A DNA stretch of 64,000 nucleotides from RUG11867 sp964472425 (GCA_964472425.1 CAYYLF010000001.1:1-64000), one strand, 5' to 3'; shown: positions 23,165-32,482, counted from the stretch's first letter. Notes: a model not told the origin generated them from the sequence alone. Numbers and translations are program-made.

Positions 23165-25786
23165 CTATTCTTCTGTCTCCATTTTTTCATTTTCCACAGT
23201 TTCTTGCTCTGTTACTTCATTGGAGTTTTCCACAGTTGAATTTACTGGCACATTTTCTTCTTGCGCTTCAGTGATTTTTTCCACAACGGAAATCGATGAG
23301 ACGGTTTGATTGTCTTTGAGATTAATCAGTCTAACGCCTTGGGCATTTCTACTCAATTGAGATATACTCGTAGAATCGAGTCTTATTACCATTCCAGAAT
23401 CGGTAATGATTACGATATCCTTGTCATCATCTATAATATTAAATGATGCAATTCCTCCGTTCTTTTCCGTTATATTAAGGGCTTTTACTCCTTTGCTTCC
23501 ACGACGAGTTTCTCTAAATTCACGAACAAATGTTCGCTTTCCATATCCTTTCTTGGTAACTATCAGAAGATTCGTGTCTATATCACAGACATCGGCACAT
23601 ATACATTCTCCATCAGGCATATTGATTCCTCGAACTCCTGCGGCTGTTCTTCCCATGATTCTTATCTCTGCTTCGTCGAAGAGAACGGTACGTCCGTTGG
23701 TAGAGCCTAGAAGTACTTTGTTTTCTCCAGTTGTCTTTTTGACTGCTATGAGTTCGTCGTCATCTTTCAAAGTGATACTTATTTTACCCGTTTGTCTGAT
23801 GTTTTCGAAGTCTTCGATAGCTGTACGTTTGACTATTCCCTTTTTCGTTGCGAATAGTAAGTATTTAAGTTCTTCCTCTTCTTTGCTTATCTTGATGATA
23901 GAGCTAATCGTTTCATCCTTTTCGATATGTAAAAGGTTGATAATAGGAAGGCCTTTCGATTGACGGTTAAATTCCGGTATTTCATAGCCCTTTATACGAT
24001 ATACTTTACCTTTGTTTGTAAAGAACAAGATGTAGTCGTGTGTCGATACATTGACCATCAACTTGACATTGTCTTCTTCGTTCGTACTGATTCCTTTGAC
24101 TCCTACGCCTCCACGATTTTGGGTTTTATATGTGTCCGCGGCGAGTCGTTTGATGTATCCCTTTTCTGTAAGGGTTATCATGCTATTTTCTTCTGGTATC
24201 AAAGATTCGTCTTCGATGTATTCGATAGCCGTCATATCTATCTTCGTACGGCGTTCATCGGCGTATTTGTCTTTGATTTCGGTAAGTTCTTTCTTGATAA
24301 TATCGTTTACTTTTTGCTCAGAAGCTAGAATACTCTTGAGTTCTTCGATGAGAGCGAGTAAATTACGCAACTCTTCTTCGATTTTGGCTCTTTCTAAACC
24401 GGTCAATCGACGAAGTTTTAACTCGAGAATACTATCGGCTTGTATTTCAGAGAATCCGAATCTTTTTATCAACTTTTCTTTGGCTATCGAATCGCTTTCG
24501 GCCTCTTTTATTATTTTGATTACTTCGTCGATGTTGTCGAGAGCGAGTTTGTATCCTTCCAAGATGTGAACGCGTTTTTCAGCTTTATCTAGTTCGAATT
24601 TAGTACGGCGAACGATGACTTCTCTTTGGTGGTCGATATATTTACTGATTATACTCTTGAGACCTAGAGTCTTAGGAACGCCCATGTCGAGCATCAAGAA
24701 CATAATACTGTAGGTCGTTTGGAAGGCCGTGTGTTTGTACAGGTTATTGAGTACGACTTGTGGATTAGCATCTCTTTTGAGTGTAATCGTTATTTTTATG
24801 CCATTTTTCAAATCCGTGTGGTAGTCAGAGATACCGTCTATCGTCTTATTATGGACTAATTCTGCTACTTTATTTTTAAGTTCACGCGTATTGATTCCAT
24901 ACGGAACTTCGTCGATGATGATGTAACTTTTGCCGTGTTTTTCTTCGATGATGGCTTTGCTTCTTATCGTTATGGTTCCGCGCCCCGTCTCGTAGGCTTG
25001 CCTGATACCACTGTTTCCGAGTATTATAGCGCCAGTCGGGAAGTCTGGTCCCTTAATGTATTGCATGAGGCCAAGTGTATCGATGTCGGGATTGTCTATA
25101 TAGGCTATACAGCCATCTATCACTTCGCCCAAGTTATGAGGCGGGATGTTAGTGGCCATTCCGACGGCTATTCCGGTCGTACCGTTTACCAATATGTTAG
25201 GGAAACGAGATGGAAGAACCGTGGGCTCTTTTTCAGATCCGTCAAAGTTGTCGTCGAAGTTAACCGTGTTTTTATTGATATCTCTCAGCAGTTCCAACGA
25301 TATTTTAGATAACCTAGATTCCGTGTAACGCATGGCGGCGGCTCCATCACCTTCGATATTACCGAAGTTTCCGTGACCATCGACAAGCATATTTCTGAAA
25401 CTGAAGTCTTGGGCCATACGGACCATAGCTTCATAGATAGATGAGTCGCCATGTGGATGGTATTTACCCATGACGTCTCCGACTATACGGGCACTTTTCT
25501 TATGCGGCTTATCTGGAGTATAGCCAGATTCGTACATCGAATAGAGTATTCTTCGGTGAACAGGCTTCAGACCATCTCGCAAATCCGGTAGAGCACGGGC
25601 CGTGATGACACTTAGAGAATATTCGATAAAGGAGTCTTCGATTTCTTTGACGATATCGTTGTGTTGTAGTTTATCGCGTTCCGGAAAATCGACGACGACT
25701 TCTTCTTCAGTAGATTCGACTTCATCGGTCGATTCGGTCGTTTCCAATTCTATAGTAGATTCTAGTTCTTTGTTTTCTTCTTCCAT
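23165..25786 (-). CDS. gyrA: DNA gyrase subunit A
   Basis: The 873-residue breakage-reunion subunit starts at ATG 25786 after AGGAGGTTTAAA. ARALPDLRDGLKPVHRRILY is the winged-helix part, AAMRYTESRLS carries the active-site tyrosine, and the C-terminal half has six beta-pinwheel blades of the type seen in GyrA. The tail is acidic (TEQETVENEKMETEE). The N-terminal extension of about 40 acidic residues before LQHNDIVKEIEDSFIEYSLS is unusual. It follows gyrB by ten bases in a recF-gyrB-gyrA operon. Three TTTTCCACA 9-mers lie in the last 120 bases of its coding region. Confidence 0.97.
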   Translation of the reverse strand: MEEENKELESTIELETTESTDEVESTEEEVVVDFPERDKLQHNDIVKEIEDSFIEYSLSVITARALPDLRDGLKPVHRRILYSMYESGYTPDKPHKKSARIVGDVMGKYHPHGDSSIYEAMVRMAQDFSFRNMLVDGHGNFGNIEGDGAAAMRYTESRLSKISLELLRDINKNTVNFDDNFDGSEKEPTVLPSRFPNILVNGTTGIAVGMATNIPPHNLGEVIDGCIAYIDNPDIDTLGLMQYIKGPDFPTGAIILGNSGIRQAYETGRGTITIRSKAIIEEKHGKSYIIIDEVPYGINTRELKNKVAELVHNKTIDGISDYHTDLKNGIKITITLKRDANPQVVLNNLYKHTAFQTTYSIMFLMLDMGVPKTLGLKSIISKYIDHQREVIVRRTKFELDKAEKRVHILEGYKLALDNIDEVIKIIKEAESDSIAKEKLIKRFGFSEIQADSILELKLRRLTGLERAKIEEELRNLLALIEELKSILASEQKVNDIIKKELTEIKDKYADERRTKIDMTAIEYIEDESLIPEENSMITLTEKGYIKRLAADTYKTQNRGGVGVKGISTNEEDNVKLMVNVSTHDYILFFTNKGKVYRIKGYEIPEFNRQSKGLPIINLLHIEKDETISSIIKISKEEEELKYLLFATKKGIVKRTAIEDFENIRQTGKISITLKDDDELIAVKKTTGENKVLLGSTNGRTVLFDEAEIRIMGRTAAGVRGINMPDGECICADVCDIDTNLLIVTKKGYGKRTFVREFRETRRGSKGVKALNITEKNGGIASFNIIDDDKDIVIITDSGMVIRLDSTSISQLSRNAQGVRLINLKDNQTVSSISVVEKITEAQEENVPVNSTVENSNEVTEQETVENEKMETEE

Positions 25787-25796
25787 TTTAAACCTC

Positions 25797-27728
25797 CTAT
25801 ACATCTAGTCTATCTTGAGCATATGGTGCTCTTTCTTCGATGAATTTGCGCCGAGGCTCGACTTCTTCACCCATGAGTTTAGAGAAAGCGGCATCGGCAC
25901 TCATCAAATCATCGACCGTGATTTTTCTCAAGATACGCGTGTTGATGTTCATAGTCGTCTCATCGAGTTCTTCTGGGTCCATCTCACCGAGACCTTTCAT
26001 GCGCGTTATTTCCATTTTGACATTGGCAGGAAGACTTCTCACGTAGAGGTCTTTTTCGTCGTCAGTCAAAACGTATTTTATCGTCTTACCATGCTTGATG
26101 CAGTAAAGTGGCGGTTGGGCTGAATAGACGTGGCCTGCTTCTACTATCGGTCTAAAGAAACGATAGAAGAGGGTCAATAGAAGCACTCTAATGTGAGCTC
26201 CGTCGACATCGGCATCGGTCATGATGATGATTTTATCGTAGCGAAGTTTGTTCAAATCGAATTCCTCACCGATTCCCGTACCGAAAGCCGTGATGATGGT
26301 CCTTATCTCTTCGTTCGAAAGTGCTCGGTCCAAGCGGGCTTTTTCGACGTTTAGTATTTTACCACGCAGTGGCAAGATAGCCTGAGTCATGCTGTTGCGA
26401 CCTTTGAGGGCTGAGCCTCCTGCCGAATCTCCCTCGACTAGGAAGATTTCGCATAGACTAGGGTCTTTTTCTTTGCAATCTTGCAATTTCCCGCCAAAAG
26501 GTACGACGTCGAGGTCACTCTTTCGATGGGCTATTTCGCGCGCTTTTTTAGCTGCGATGCGGGCGCGAGCCGCCGTCAAACATTTGTCGATTATCTCTTT
26601 GGCATCGGTCGGATTTTCCATCAAGTATCTTTCGAAACCTTTAGAGAAAACGTCGTCTGCGATTTTACGAACTTCGGCGTTTCCTAGTTTGGTCTTCGTT
26701 TGACCTTCGAATTGAGGGTCCGGATGCTTACAAGAGATTATCATCGTAAGTCCTTCGCGCACGTCGTCGCCGCTCAACGGATCGTCTCCGTCTTTGAGAG
26801 CTTTAGAGTTCTTGGCGTAGTTGTTTATTATTCTCGTCAAGGCTCTTTTGACTCCATCTTCGTGAGTTCCACCTTCGTACGTCTTGATGTTATTCGTATA
26901 AGAATAAATCGAAGGACTATATGAACTGTTGTATTGCATGGCTATTTCGACGGCTATTCCATCTTCTTCACCTTCGAAGTAGACGATGTCTTCGTGAATT
27001 GGAGTCTTCGTCTTGTTCAGCAATTGAACGTACTCGATTATTCCTCCGTTGTAGAGGAATTCTTCCTTTTTGAGTTCGGCACCTCTCGTGTCTGAAAGAA
27101 TGATACGAAGTCCTTTATTGAGGAAGGCTAGCTCTTGTAATCTATCTTTCAAGATATCGTATTTGTATTCAGTAGTCTCCGTAAAGATGGTCGCATCAGG
27201 CTTGAATTTGACCGTAGTTCCTGTTCTGTTTTCGTCACAATCGTCGATTATCTTCATCGGTTCGACCGGTTTTCCACCGTGTTCGAATCTCTGATAGTGA
27301 ACTTTTCCTTTCTGATAAACGTACACTTCGAGCCAGTCGGATAGGGCATTGACGACACTTGCTCCGACTCCGTGTAGACCACCCGAGACTTTGTATCCGC
27401 CTCCGCCGAATTTTCCGCCGGCGTGGAGGACAGTGAATATCGTCTCGATAGTAGATAATCCGGTTTTTGCGTTCATACCGGTCGGCATTCCGCGACCGTC
27501 ATCTTTGACCGTAATGCTGTTGTCTTTCTCGATTATGACTTCGATGTCGTCACAATATCCGGCCAAGGCTTCATCGACCGAGTTGTCGACGATTTCCCAC
27601 ACCAGATGGTGCAATCCTCTTTCGCTCGTCGTACCGATGTACATTCCTGGACGTTTGCGGACGGCTTCGAGACCTTCTAATACCTGAATATCACTATCCG
27701 AATATTCTTCTTTCGCATTGTTATTCAT
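25797..27728 (-). CDS. gyrB: DNA gyrase subunit B
   Basis: The 643-residue ATPase subunit has the GHKL nucleotide-binding motifs EIVDNSVDEALAGYCDDI and DDGRGMPTG, GGLHGVGASVVNALS, and the Toprim VEGDSAGGSAL and MTDADVDGAHIRVLLL. Length is typical of Gram-positive GyrB. It overlaps the end of recF by eight bases and precedes gyrA by ten. remB (yaaB), found between recF and gyrB in Bacillus, is absent. Confidence 0.98.
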   Translation of the reverse strand: MNNNAKEEYSDSDIQVLEGLEAVRKRPGMYIGTTSERGLHHLVWEIVDNSVDEALAGYCDDIEVIIEKDNSITVKDDGRGMPTGMNAKTGLSTIETIFTVLHAGGKFGGGGYKVSGGLHGVGASVVNALSDWLEVYVYQKGKVHYQRFEHGGKPVEPMKIIDDCDENRTGTTVKFKPDATIFTETTEYKYDILKDRLQELAFLNKGLRIILSDTRGAELKKEEFLYNGGIIEYVQLLNKTKTPIHEDIVYFEGEEDGIAVEIAMQYNSSYSPSIYSYTNNIKTYEGGTHEDGVKRALTRIINNYAKNSKALKDGDDPLSGDDVREGLTMIISCKHPDPQFEGQTKTKLGNAEVRKIADDVFSKGFERYLMENPTDAKEIIDKCLTAARARIAAKKAREIAHRKSDLDVVPFGGKLQDCKEKDPSLCEIFLVEGDSAGGSALKGRNSMTQAILPLRGKILNVEKARLDRALSNEEIRTIITAFGTGIGEEFDLNKLRYDKIIIMTDADVDGAHIRVLLLTLFYRFFRPIVEAGHVYSAQPPLYCIKHGKTIKYVLTDDEKDLYVRSLPANVKMEITRMKGLGEMDPEELDETTMNINTRILRKITVDDLMSADAAFSKLMGEEVEPRRKFIEERAPYAQDRLDV

Positions 27729-28818
27729 ATTCTTTTTTCACCACTTTCTCTTTTGCAATATTAAACACTGTGCAATTATTCAAAATTTTGGTGTTAATAT
27801 TCTTCAAATCTGTCGTCGTAATAAATATTTGTAAATTTTTATTCAGCTTTTTAAGGATGTTATTTATCTTTTTGGCGTCTAATTCGCTAAATAAGTCGTC
27901 CAATATCAAAATAGGGTAAATACCTTTCTCTTTGATAAAAAGCTCGATTTCGGCGAGTTTAAAGCACACTATGGCGTTCTTTTGCTCTCCTTCCGAACCG
28001 TAATCTTTGAGATTGTGTCCGCGAAGAGAAAAGACGAAGTCGTCATGATGGATTCCTAGACTGGTTTTGCCGAGGATTATGTCTTTGTCAAGGTACGCTT
28101 TGTACCGTTTCATAAGCTCGTCGGCAGTCTTGTTTTTGTAGGTACTCACATACGAGACTTTGAGTCCGCGTTTGCGGGTGATGTCGAAGTTGATTTTGTC
28201 GTAGTAGTTTTCGATACTCGCGATAAACTTTTGACGATAGTCTGCAATTTTGAGGCCGAGGTCAATCATTTGCTCAGTTAAAATCCAGAGATAATCTGGA
28301 CTCGCGAGTTTATTGACATACATCAGCTTTAAAAAGGCATTTCGTTGTTTTAAGATGCGATTATATTCGTTCAACAAATGAAGATAGCCGTTTTCTAACT
28401 GGGATATTTCGATGTTCACCATGTTGCGCCTCGAACTCGGCGAATCTTTGATGACGTTCGTATCCTCGGGTGTAAACAGCACGACATTTATTTTGGAAAT
28501 ATAATTCGACAATTTGGCAATTTTGTTGTCGTCGATTTTGACGATTTTTCCAGTTTCCGAAAGGTTAATTTTGTACTTATGATTTATCTTATCGCGGACT
28601 GTTCCTTCGATGCTCATATCTTTTTTTCCATTCTTGATAAGAACTTTGTCTAACGAGCCGCGAAAAGACTTGGTTATCGCCAAAACATAGATGGCTTCGA
28701 CGATGTTGGTCTTTCCCGAACCGTTTTCTCCTATTATGATATTTTGCTTTTTCGAGAATTCCAAAGATAAGGTTTCATAATTTCTAAAATTGTAAAGTTT
28801 CAAATTGCTGATTTTCAT
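27721..28818 (-). CDS. recF: DNA replication and repair protein RecF
   Basis: A 365-residue SMC-like ATPase that helps load RecA at gaps. Start ATG 28818 (MKISNLKLYNFRNYE) after AAGGTGG. Walker A is IIGENGSGKTNIVEAI and the signature/Walker B region reads GSEGEQKNAIVCFKLAE and ILDDLFSELD. Length is normal. It is the first gene of the recF-gyrB-gyrA unit driven by the promoter at 28886. Confidence 0.96.
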   Translation of the reverse strand: MKISNLKLYNFRNYETLSLEFSKKQNIIIGENGSGKTNIVEAIYVLAITKSFRGSLDKVLIKNGKKDMSIEGTVRDKINHKYKINLSETGKIVKIDDNKIAKLSNYISKINVVLFTPEDTNVIKDSPSSRRNMVNIEISQLENGYLHLLNEYNRILKQRNAFLKLMYVNKLASPDYLWILTEQMIDLGLKIADYRQKFIASIENYYDKINFDITRKRGLKVSYVSTYKNKTADELMKRYKAYLDKDIILGKTSLGIHHDDFVFSLRGHNLKDYGSEGEQKNAIVCFKLAEIELFIKEKGIYPILILDDLFSELDAKKINNILKKLNKNLQIFITTTDLKNINTKILNNCTVFNIAKEKVVKKEYE

Positions 28819-28851
28819 AATTGCCACCTTAATACTCCGAATAATAAATTT

Positions 28852-28914
28852 ACTAGGTATGGACGTACTCCTGTACCTAGTAATAATTATACCATATTAT
28901 GGGGCTGTTTTAAA
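28852..28914 (-). promoter_or_regulatory. recF-gyrB-gyrA promoter with 5'-terminal hairpin
   Basis: Minus-strand TTTAAA (28909-28914) and TATAAT (28886-28891) are 17 bases apart. A start near 28879 would place the perfect 8-bp stem ACTAGGTA/TACCTAGT (28852-28881) at the 5' end of the transcript, with no T run after it. Such a hairpin could protect the RNA end or regulate the operon. The S4-domain gene yaaA that usually precedes recF is absent. Confidence 0.6.
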
Positions 28915-28935
28915 TGTTTTTTGGCCTTTTGAGCA

Positions 28936-29397
28936 TCATTTTTTTCTTTTGGGAGCTTTTCGTTTGCGTATGACTGCTTCGAGCCTCGTCGCTCGCAAAA
29001 CTTGGTTGTCGATTATCTTGTGAGAAACGGCAACTTGCAGCTGAAGATTGTTTTGAAATCTAATCAAACTGTCGTTGGCATAGGGCTGATACGAGACGAT
29101 GTTTTTGAGCGATAACCAGGTACAATCATTTTGGCGGGGACTCGCCGTGGGGAAGAATATCAAGCTATGGGAGTCTTCTATTAATATGGGAGCTTTGTGA
29201 GTCACTCCTATCATTTCGAGGGTACCTTTTTTGCGACCGGCATAAGAACTTCCAAAGTATTCACAGTTATCGGCAATAATTCTGTTCGCGTTTTTACTTA
29301 CGATGAAGACAGCACCGCTTTCGTAAATTTTGGCTTTTCGTTTGCTCAGTGGGATGATAGCTAGTGTGTCGTCGTTTATCAAATAGTTTTCTTTCAT
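28936..29397 (-). CDS. comK: ComK-family competence transcription factor
   Basis: The 153-residue product shares the ComK core: CEYFGSSYAGRKKGTLEMIG, then THKAPILIEDSHSLIFFPTA, then CTWLSLKNI. ComK binds paired AT-boxes and switches on DNA-uptake genes. Start ATG 29397 is eight bases after GAGGAGG. It is shorter than the 192-residue B. subtilis protein: the C-terminal region involved in multimerisation and proteolysis is replaced by a basic end (RKRKAPKRKK). It lies between dnaN and recF, where Bacillus has yaaA, an unusual home for this regulator. Function as a competence regulator is inferred from the family. Confidence 0.88.
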   Translation of the reverse strand: MKENYLINDDTLAIIPLSKRKAKIYESGAVFIVSKNANRIIADNCEYFGSSYAGRKKGTLEMIGVTHKAPILIEDSHSLIFFPTASPRQNDCTWLSLKNIVSYQPYANDSLIRFQNNLQLQVAVSHKIIDNQVLRATRLEAVIRKRKAPKRKK

Positions 29398-29487
29398 CTT
29401 TTTCACCTCCTCGGGTGTCTCTTATACACCAAAGGACTGTCGAAATTTGCCACAATTTGTCAGAAGAGGCCAATTTTTTTCAAAAGA

Positions 29488-29513
29488 TGTGGAAAAATGA
29501 CTATTTTTCCACT
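29488..29513. promoter_or_regulatory. Inverted DnaA-box-like pair upstream of comK
   Basis: GTGGAAAAAT (29489-29498) and ATTTTTCCAC (29503-29512) form a perfect 10-bp inverted repeat separated by four bases. TGTGGAAAA at 29488-29496 fits the relaxed DnaA box on the minus strand; the other arm is TTTTCCACT, one mismatch. It sits about 90 bases upstream of comK, between the dnaN terminator and comK. Confidence 0.55.
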
Positions 29514-29557
29514 TTGTCGTTTTGAAAATATGCAATTTTGTCAAGTTTCGAATATTC

Positions 29558-29585
29558 AAAAAAGACACTTTTCAAAAATGTCTTT
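29558..29585 (-). terminator. dnaN terminator overlapping the stop codon
   Basis: Minus-strand AAAGACA (complement of 29579-29585) and TGTCTTT (complement of 29561-29567) form a stem followed by T-rich sequence. The stem begins inside the dnaN stop codon (29584-29586). Confidence 0.75.
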
Positions 29586-30702
29586 AGTAGGTCTTTATAG
29601 GTAGAATCAGTTGAACTAAAGTTTCGTCCTTGGCCGACTTGATGACTATCGGTTTGATTTCGCTGTTTAGGAGGACGACAAGTTCGGTATCGTCTATCGT
29701 CTTTAGAGCATCCATCATGTATTTGGCACTGAAGGAAATGGCGACGTTGGCTCCTTCGTTTTTCTCGATGGTAATCGTCTCTTCCGTTCTTCCAATTTCC
29801 GAAGAGAAAGAGGTAATGTAGAGTTCATTGTCGTGAGTCTCCATCTTGACGATGTTTTGTTCTTTTCCTTGAGTGAGGAGAGATGCACGATCGATAGCAC
29901 TCATGAAGTCGACGTAGTTTGTACTCAATATAATCTCGAAATTGTCCGGAATCAAGTTGTTCGTGTTGGGATAAGAACCGGAAAGGAGATTGGATTGGAA
30001 GGTGATATTCTTATATATAAAGAGAATCTTATTCGTGAAGATGTGCATTTCGACCGGTTCATCATCGTTGATTATCTTATCCAATTCGTTGATGTTGCCA
30101 CCCGGAATGGTGATGTTTATCTCTTCTTTGATGAATTCGTCGAGGGTTATCGTCTTTTTGGCGAGACGGTAAGAGTCCGTCGCGGTCACTTCCATGATGT
30201 TTCCTTGCAATTTGAAGTTGAGACCGGTTAGAAGAGGTCTAGATTCTTGGTTACTTATCGCAAATACGGTTTGTTTTATAATAGTTTTGAAGAGTCCTCC
30301 CTTAATTTTGATAGGGTCTTTCTGATAGTCTATCTTTATCTGTGGATAATCCTCGACTTTTAAACAGTTCAAACTGAACTGACTGGTCTTGGCTGTGATG
30401 ACGACTTTGAGTCCGTCGACTACTTCGATGTCGACCGTGTCGTCTGGGAGTTTTCTTATTATATCGTTTATATATTTACTTTGAATGACTATGCTTCCCT
30501 CGACATCCACGCGTTTGATATTTTCTCTTTTGATGAACGATTTGATGGTGAGGTCTGTATCACTCGCGGTCAAGTATAGTCCTTCCATATTTAGTTCCAT
30601 CTTTATACCGTTTAAAACCGGTATGACATTTTTTATGGAAATGGCTTTCGTTACATTGTTCAAGTTTTCTAAGAGTATGTTTTTTTCGATTGTGAATTTC
30701 AT
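29584..30702 (-). CDS. dnaN: DNA polymerase III beta sliding clamp
   Basis: The 372-residue clamp starts at ATG 30702 (MKFTIEKNILLENLNNVTKA) after AAGAAGGAAAA. Conserved segments include IPVLNGIKMELNMEGLYLTA, RPLLTGLNFKLQGN and the C-terminal VQLILPIKTY, matching the M-P-hydrophobic end of the clamp. Length is typical (about 370). It follows dnaA with a 141-base gap containing DnaA boxes and ends in its own terminator, so comK and recF are separate units. Confidence 0.97.
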   Translation of the reverse strand: MKFTIEKNILLENLNNVTKAISIKNVIPVLNGIKMELNMEGLYLTASDTDLTIKSFIKRENIKRVDVEGSIVIQSKYINDIIRKLPDDTVDIEVVDGLKVVITAKTSQFSLNCLKVEDYPQIKIDYQKDPIKIKGGLFKTIIKQTVFAISNQESRPLLTGLNFKLQGNIMEVTATDSYRLAKKTITLDEFIKEEINITIPGGNINELDKIINDDEPVEMHIFTNKILFIYKNITFQSNLLSGSYPNTNNLIPDNFEIILSTNYVDFMSAIDRASLLTQGKEQNIVKMETHDNELYITSFSSEIGRTEETITIEKNEGANVAISFSAKYMMDALKTIDDTELVVLLNSEIKPIVIKSAKDETLVQLILPIKTY

Positions 30703-30759
30703 TTTTTTTCCTTCTTTCTTATTTAATATTATATTATTATTCATATATTCTGTGGAATT

Positions 30760-30841
30760 TGTGGAAAAGTGCTTTTTTATCCACGGACAAGTGGGTTTGA
30801 GTCCTGTCGAAATGTTGTGGAAAAGTAAACACTTATCGACA
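30760..30841. promoter_or_regulatory. dnaA-dnaN intergenic DnaA-box cluster
   Basis: TGTGGAAAA at 30760-30768 and 30816-30824, TTATCCACG at 30777-30785 and TTATCGACA at 30833-30841 are exact or one-mismatch DnaA boxes. An A/T-only tract (about 30716-30750, TTAATATTATATTATTATTC) lies beside them, a candidate unwinding element as in the Bacillus dnaA-dnaN gap. Confidence 0.65.
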
Positions 30842-30843
30842 GT

Positions 30844-32259
30844 TTACCCAATGTTATTTTTTATCTCTCGGATTATTTCTTTGAGTTGATTGTTGACCTT
30901 GAGGTCGGCTTCTATTTTATCACAAGCGTACATGATAGTCGAGTGGTCACGGTTTCCGAATTCGAGTCCTATCTTGGGGAACGATTCGTCCGTGTAGTTT
31001 CTACAAAGATAGATAGCTATTTGCCGCGGGTAATTGATATTTGCCGTTCGCTTTTTGCTCTTCAAATCTTCGACAGTTATTTTGTAGTAGTCGGCGACCG
31101 CTTTTTGAATTTTGGCTATATTCGAATCCATATAAACCGAACTTTTGAGGTAATCTCGTAAGGCTTCGTTCGCGAACTCGAGGTCGATTTTGTGCGGGCC
31201 CATCATGGCCGCATAGGCGTAGAGTCTCGTTATCGCGCCTTCGATATGTCGTACGTCGTTTTCACTGTTGTTGGCGATGTATTCGACGACTTCCTCTTCG
31301 ACGAGGTTGGCGACCGCATGGCCAGCCATCTTGTTGCGAACTATCCGCTTTTTGAGGTCGATGTCCGGAGGATAGATGTTGACGGTCAGTCCCCAGCTGA
31401 ATCTCGTAATGAGCCTTTCTTCTAGGAGCTTTAAATCGTCGGGACTGCGGTCCGAACTGATAATAATTTGTTTGTTCATATCATATAATGTATTGAAGGT
31501 ATGAAAGAATTCTTGTTGAGTCTTCTCGGCCTTCTCGAGAAATTGGATATCATCTATCATGAGGACGTCGATGCCTCTATATTTTTCTTTGAACATTTGA
31601 ATGCTCTTCGAATCTCTATTCATATTGATGGTCGTGAATTCCGATTTGAATGTCTCGCTCGTCACATAGAGAACGCGTTTGTTCGAATGAGCTGTGATAT
31701 AGTTTCCTATCGCATGCATCAGGTGAGTTTTTCCTAATCCACTCTTGCCGTGAATGAAAAACGGATTGAAAAGCTTGCCTGGCTGCTCGGCCACATGGCG
31801 CGCGCCTTCGAAAGCGAGTCTGTTGGAATTTTCTCCGACTATGAAGTTTTCGAAAGTGTATTTTCCCGAAAGATTCGACTCGAAAGGTTGTGTATAAGTG
31901 TGTGTGTTTTGCACAGGTGGTGCGGCTTGCCTAGTAGATGGAGGTTCATTGGTGGGTGGCGTCTCGTCTTTGGCCGTGGCCAATTCTTCTTCCAAAATAA
32001 ATTCGATATTACAATTTTTGCCGAGAATCGATTCCATCAATTCTTCGATGGTGTCGAGGTAACGCTTTATGAGGGAGTCTTTTATATATTGGGAACTGGT
32101 CATAATCGTGATAACTTTGATAGATTTGTTGTTTTGAACTGCATCGTCGATTTTGTAAATTTCGCAATGTTTGAACCACGAGTTTATCGATACGACAGAG
32201 ACTCTTTTCTCAAGCAATCCAAGAAAATTTTTCCAAATCAAACTGTTCTCTTCATTCAT
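30844..32259 (-). CDS. dnaA: Chromosomal replication initiator DnaA
   Basis: The 471-residue AAA+ initiator begins at ATG 32259 after GGTGAGG. Domain I is residues about 1-85; domain II is a short Pro/Thr linker (ETPPTNEPPSTRQAAPP); Walker A is GKSGLGKTHLMHAIGN near 175; Walker B is VLMIDDIQFL; and the domain IV signature is GNRDHSTIMYACDKI, which reads the DnaA box. It is transcribed away from oriC, with dnaN 141 bases downstream. DnaA boxes flank it on both sides, as in Bacillus. Confidence 0.98.
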   Translation of the reverse strand: MNEENSLIWKNFLGLLEKRVSVVSINSWFKHCEIYKIDDAVQNNKSIKVITIMTSSQYIKDSLIKRYLDTIEELMESILGKNCNIEFILEEELATAKDETPPTNEPPSTRQAAPPVQNTHTYTQPFESNLSGKYTFENFIVGENSNRLAFEGARHVAEQPGKLFNPFFIHGKSGLGKTHLMHAIGNYITAHSNKRVLYVTSETFKSEFTTINMNRDSKSIQMFKEKYRGIDVLMIDDIQFLEKAEKTQQEFFHTFNTLYDMNKQIIISSDRSPDDLKLLEERLITRFSWGLTVNIYPPDIDLKKRIVRNKMAGHAVANLVEEEVVEYIANNSENDVRHIEGAITRLYAYAAMMGPHKIDLEFANEALRDYLKSSVYMDSNIAKIQKAVADYYKITVEDLKSKKRTANINYPRQIAIYLCRNYTDESFPKIGLEFGNRDHSTIMYACDKIEADLKVNNQLKEIIREIKNNIG

Positions 32260-32288
32260 GAACCTCACCCCGGTTTCCTGTTAATTTC

Positions 32289-32317
32289 ATTTTAACGTAA
32301 AACAAAAAAAAGGTAAA
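32289..32317 (-). promoter_or_regulatory. dnaA promoter
   Basis: Minus-strand TTTACC (32312-32317) and TAAAAT (32289-32294) are 17 bases apart, giving a short leader to dnaA. It is within 100 bases of the DnaA boxes, so autoregulation is likely. Confidence 0.6.
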
Positions 32318-32349
32318 GATGCAAATTGCCAAAAAAGAAATTTACAACA

Positions 32350-32482
32350 TTTTTCGACAAATTTTGTGGAAAACTTGTGCTTGTCATTTCCTGTAAATAA
32401 AAGGAAAATTCAAATTATCCACAATTTCCACAAAATTGGTGCGTCCACAGTGTGGATAAGTTATCAACATACTGTGGAAACG
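32350..32482. other. oriC: Chromosomal origin oriC, DnaA-box cluster
   Basis: The 324-base dnaA-rpmH gap carries perfect boxes TTATCCACA (32415-32423) and TGTGGATAA (32451-32459), relaxed boxes TGTGGAAAA (32365-32373) and ATTTCCACA (32424-32432), and near matches TTTTCGACA (32351), TTATCAACA (32461) and TGTGGAAAC (32473). The cluster lies where gene orientation switches from minus to plus, consistent with bidirectional replication. Together with the dnaA-dnaN cluster it forms a bipartite origin of the Bacillus type. Confidence 0.88.
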
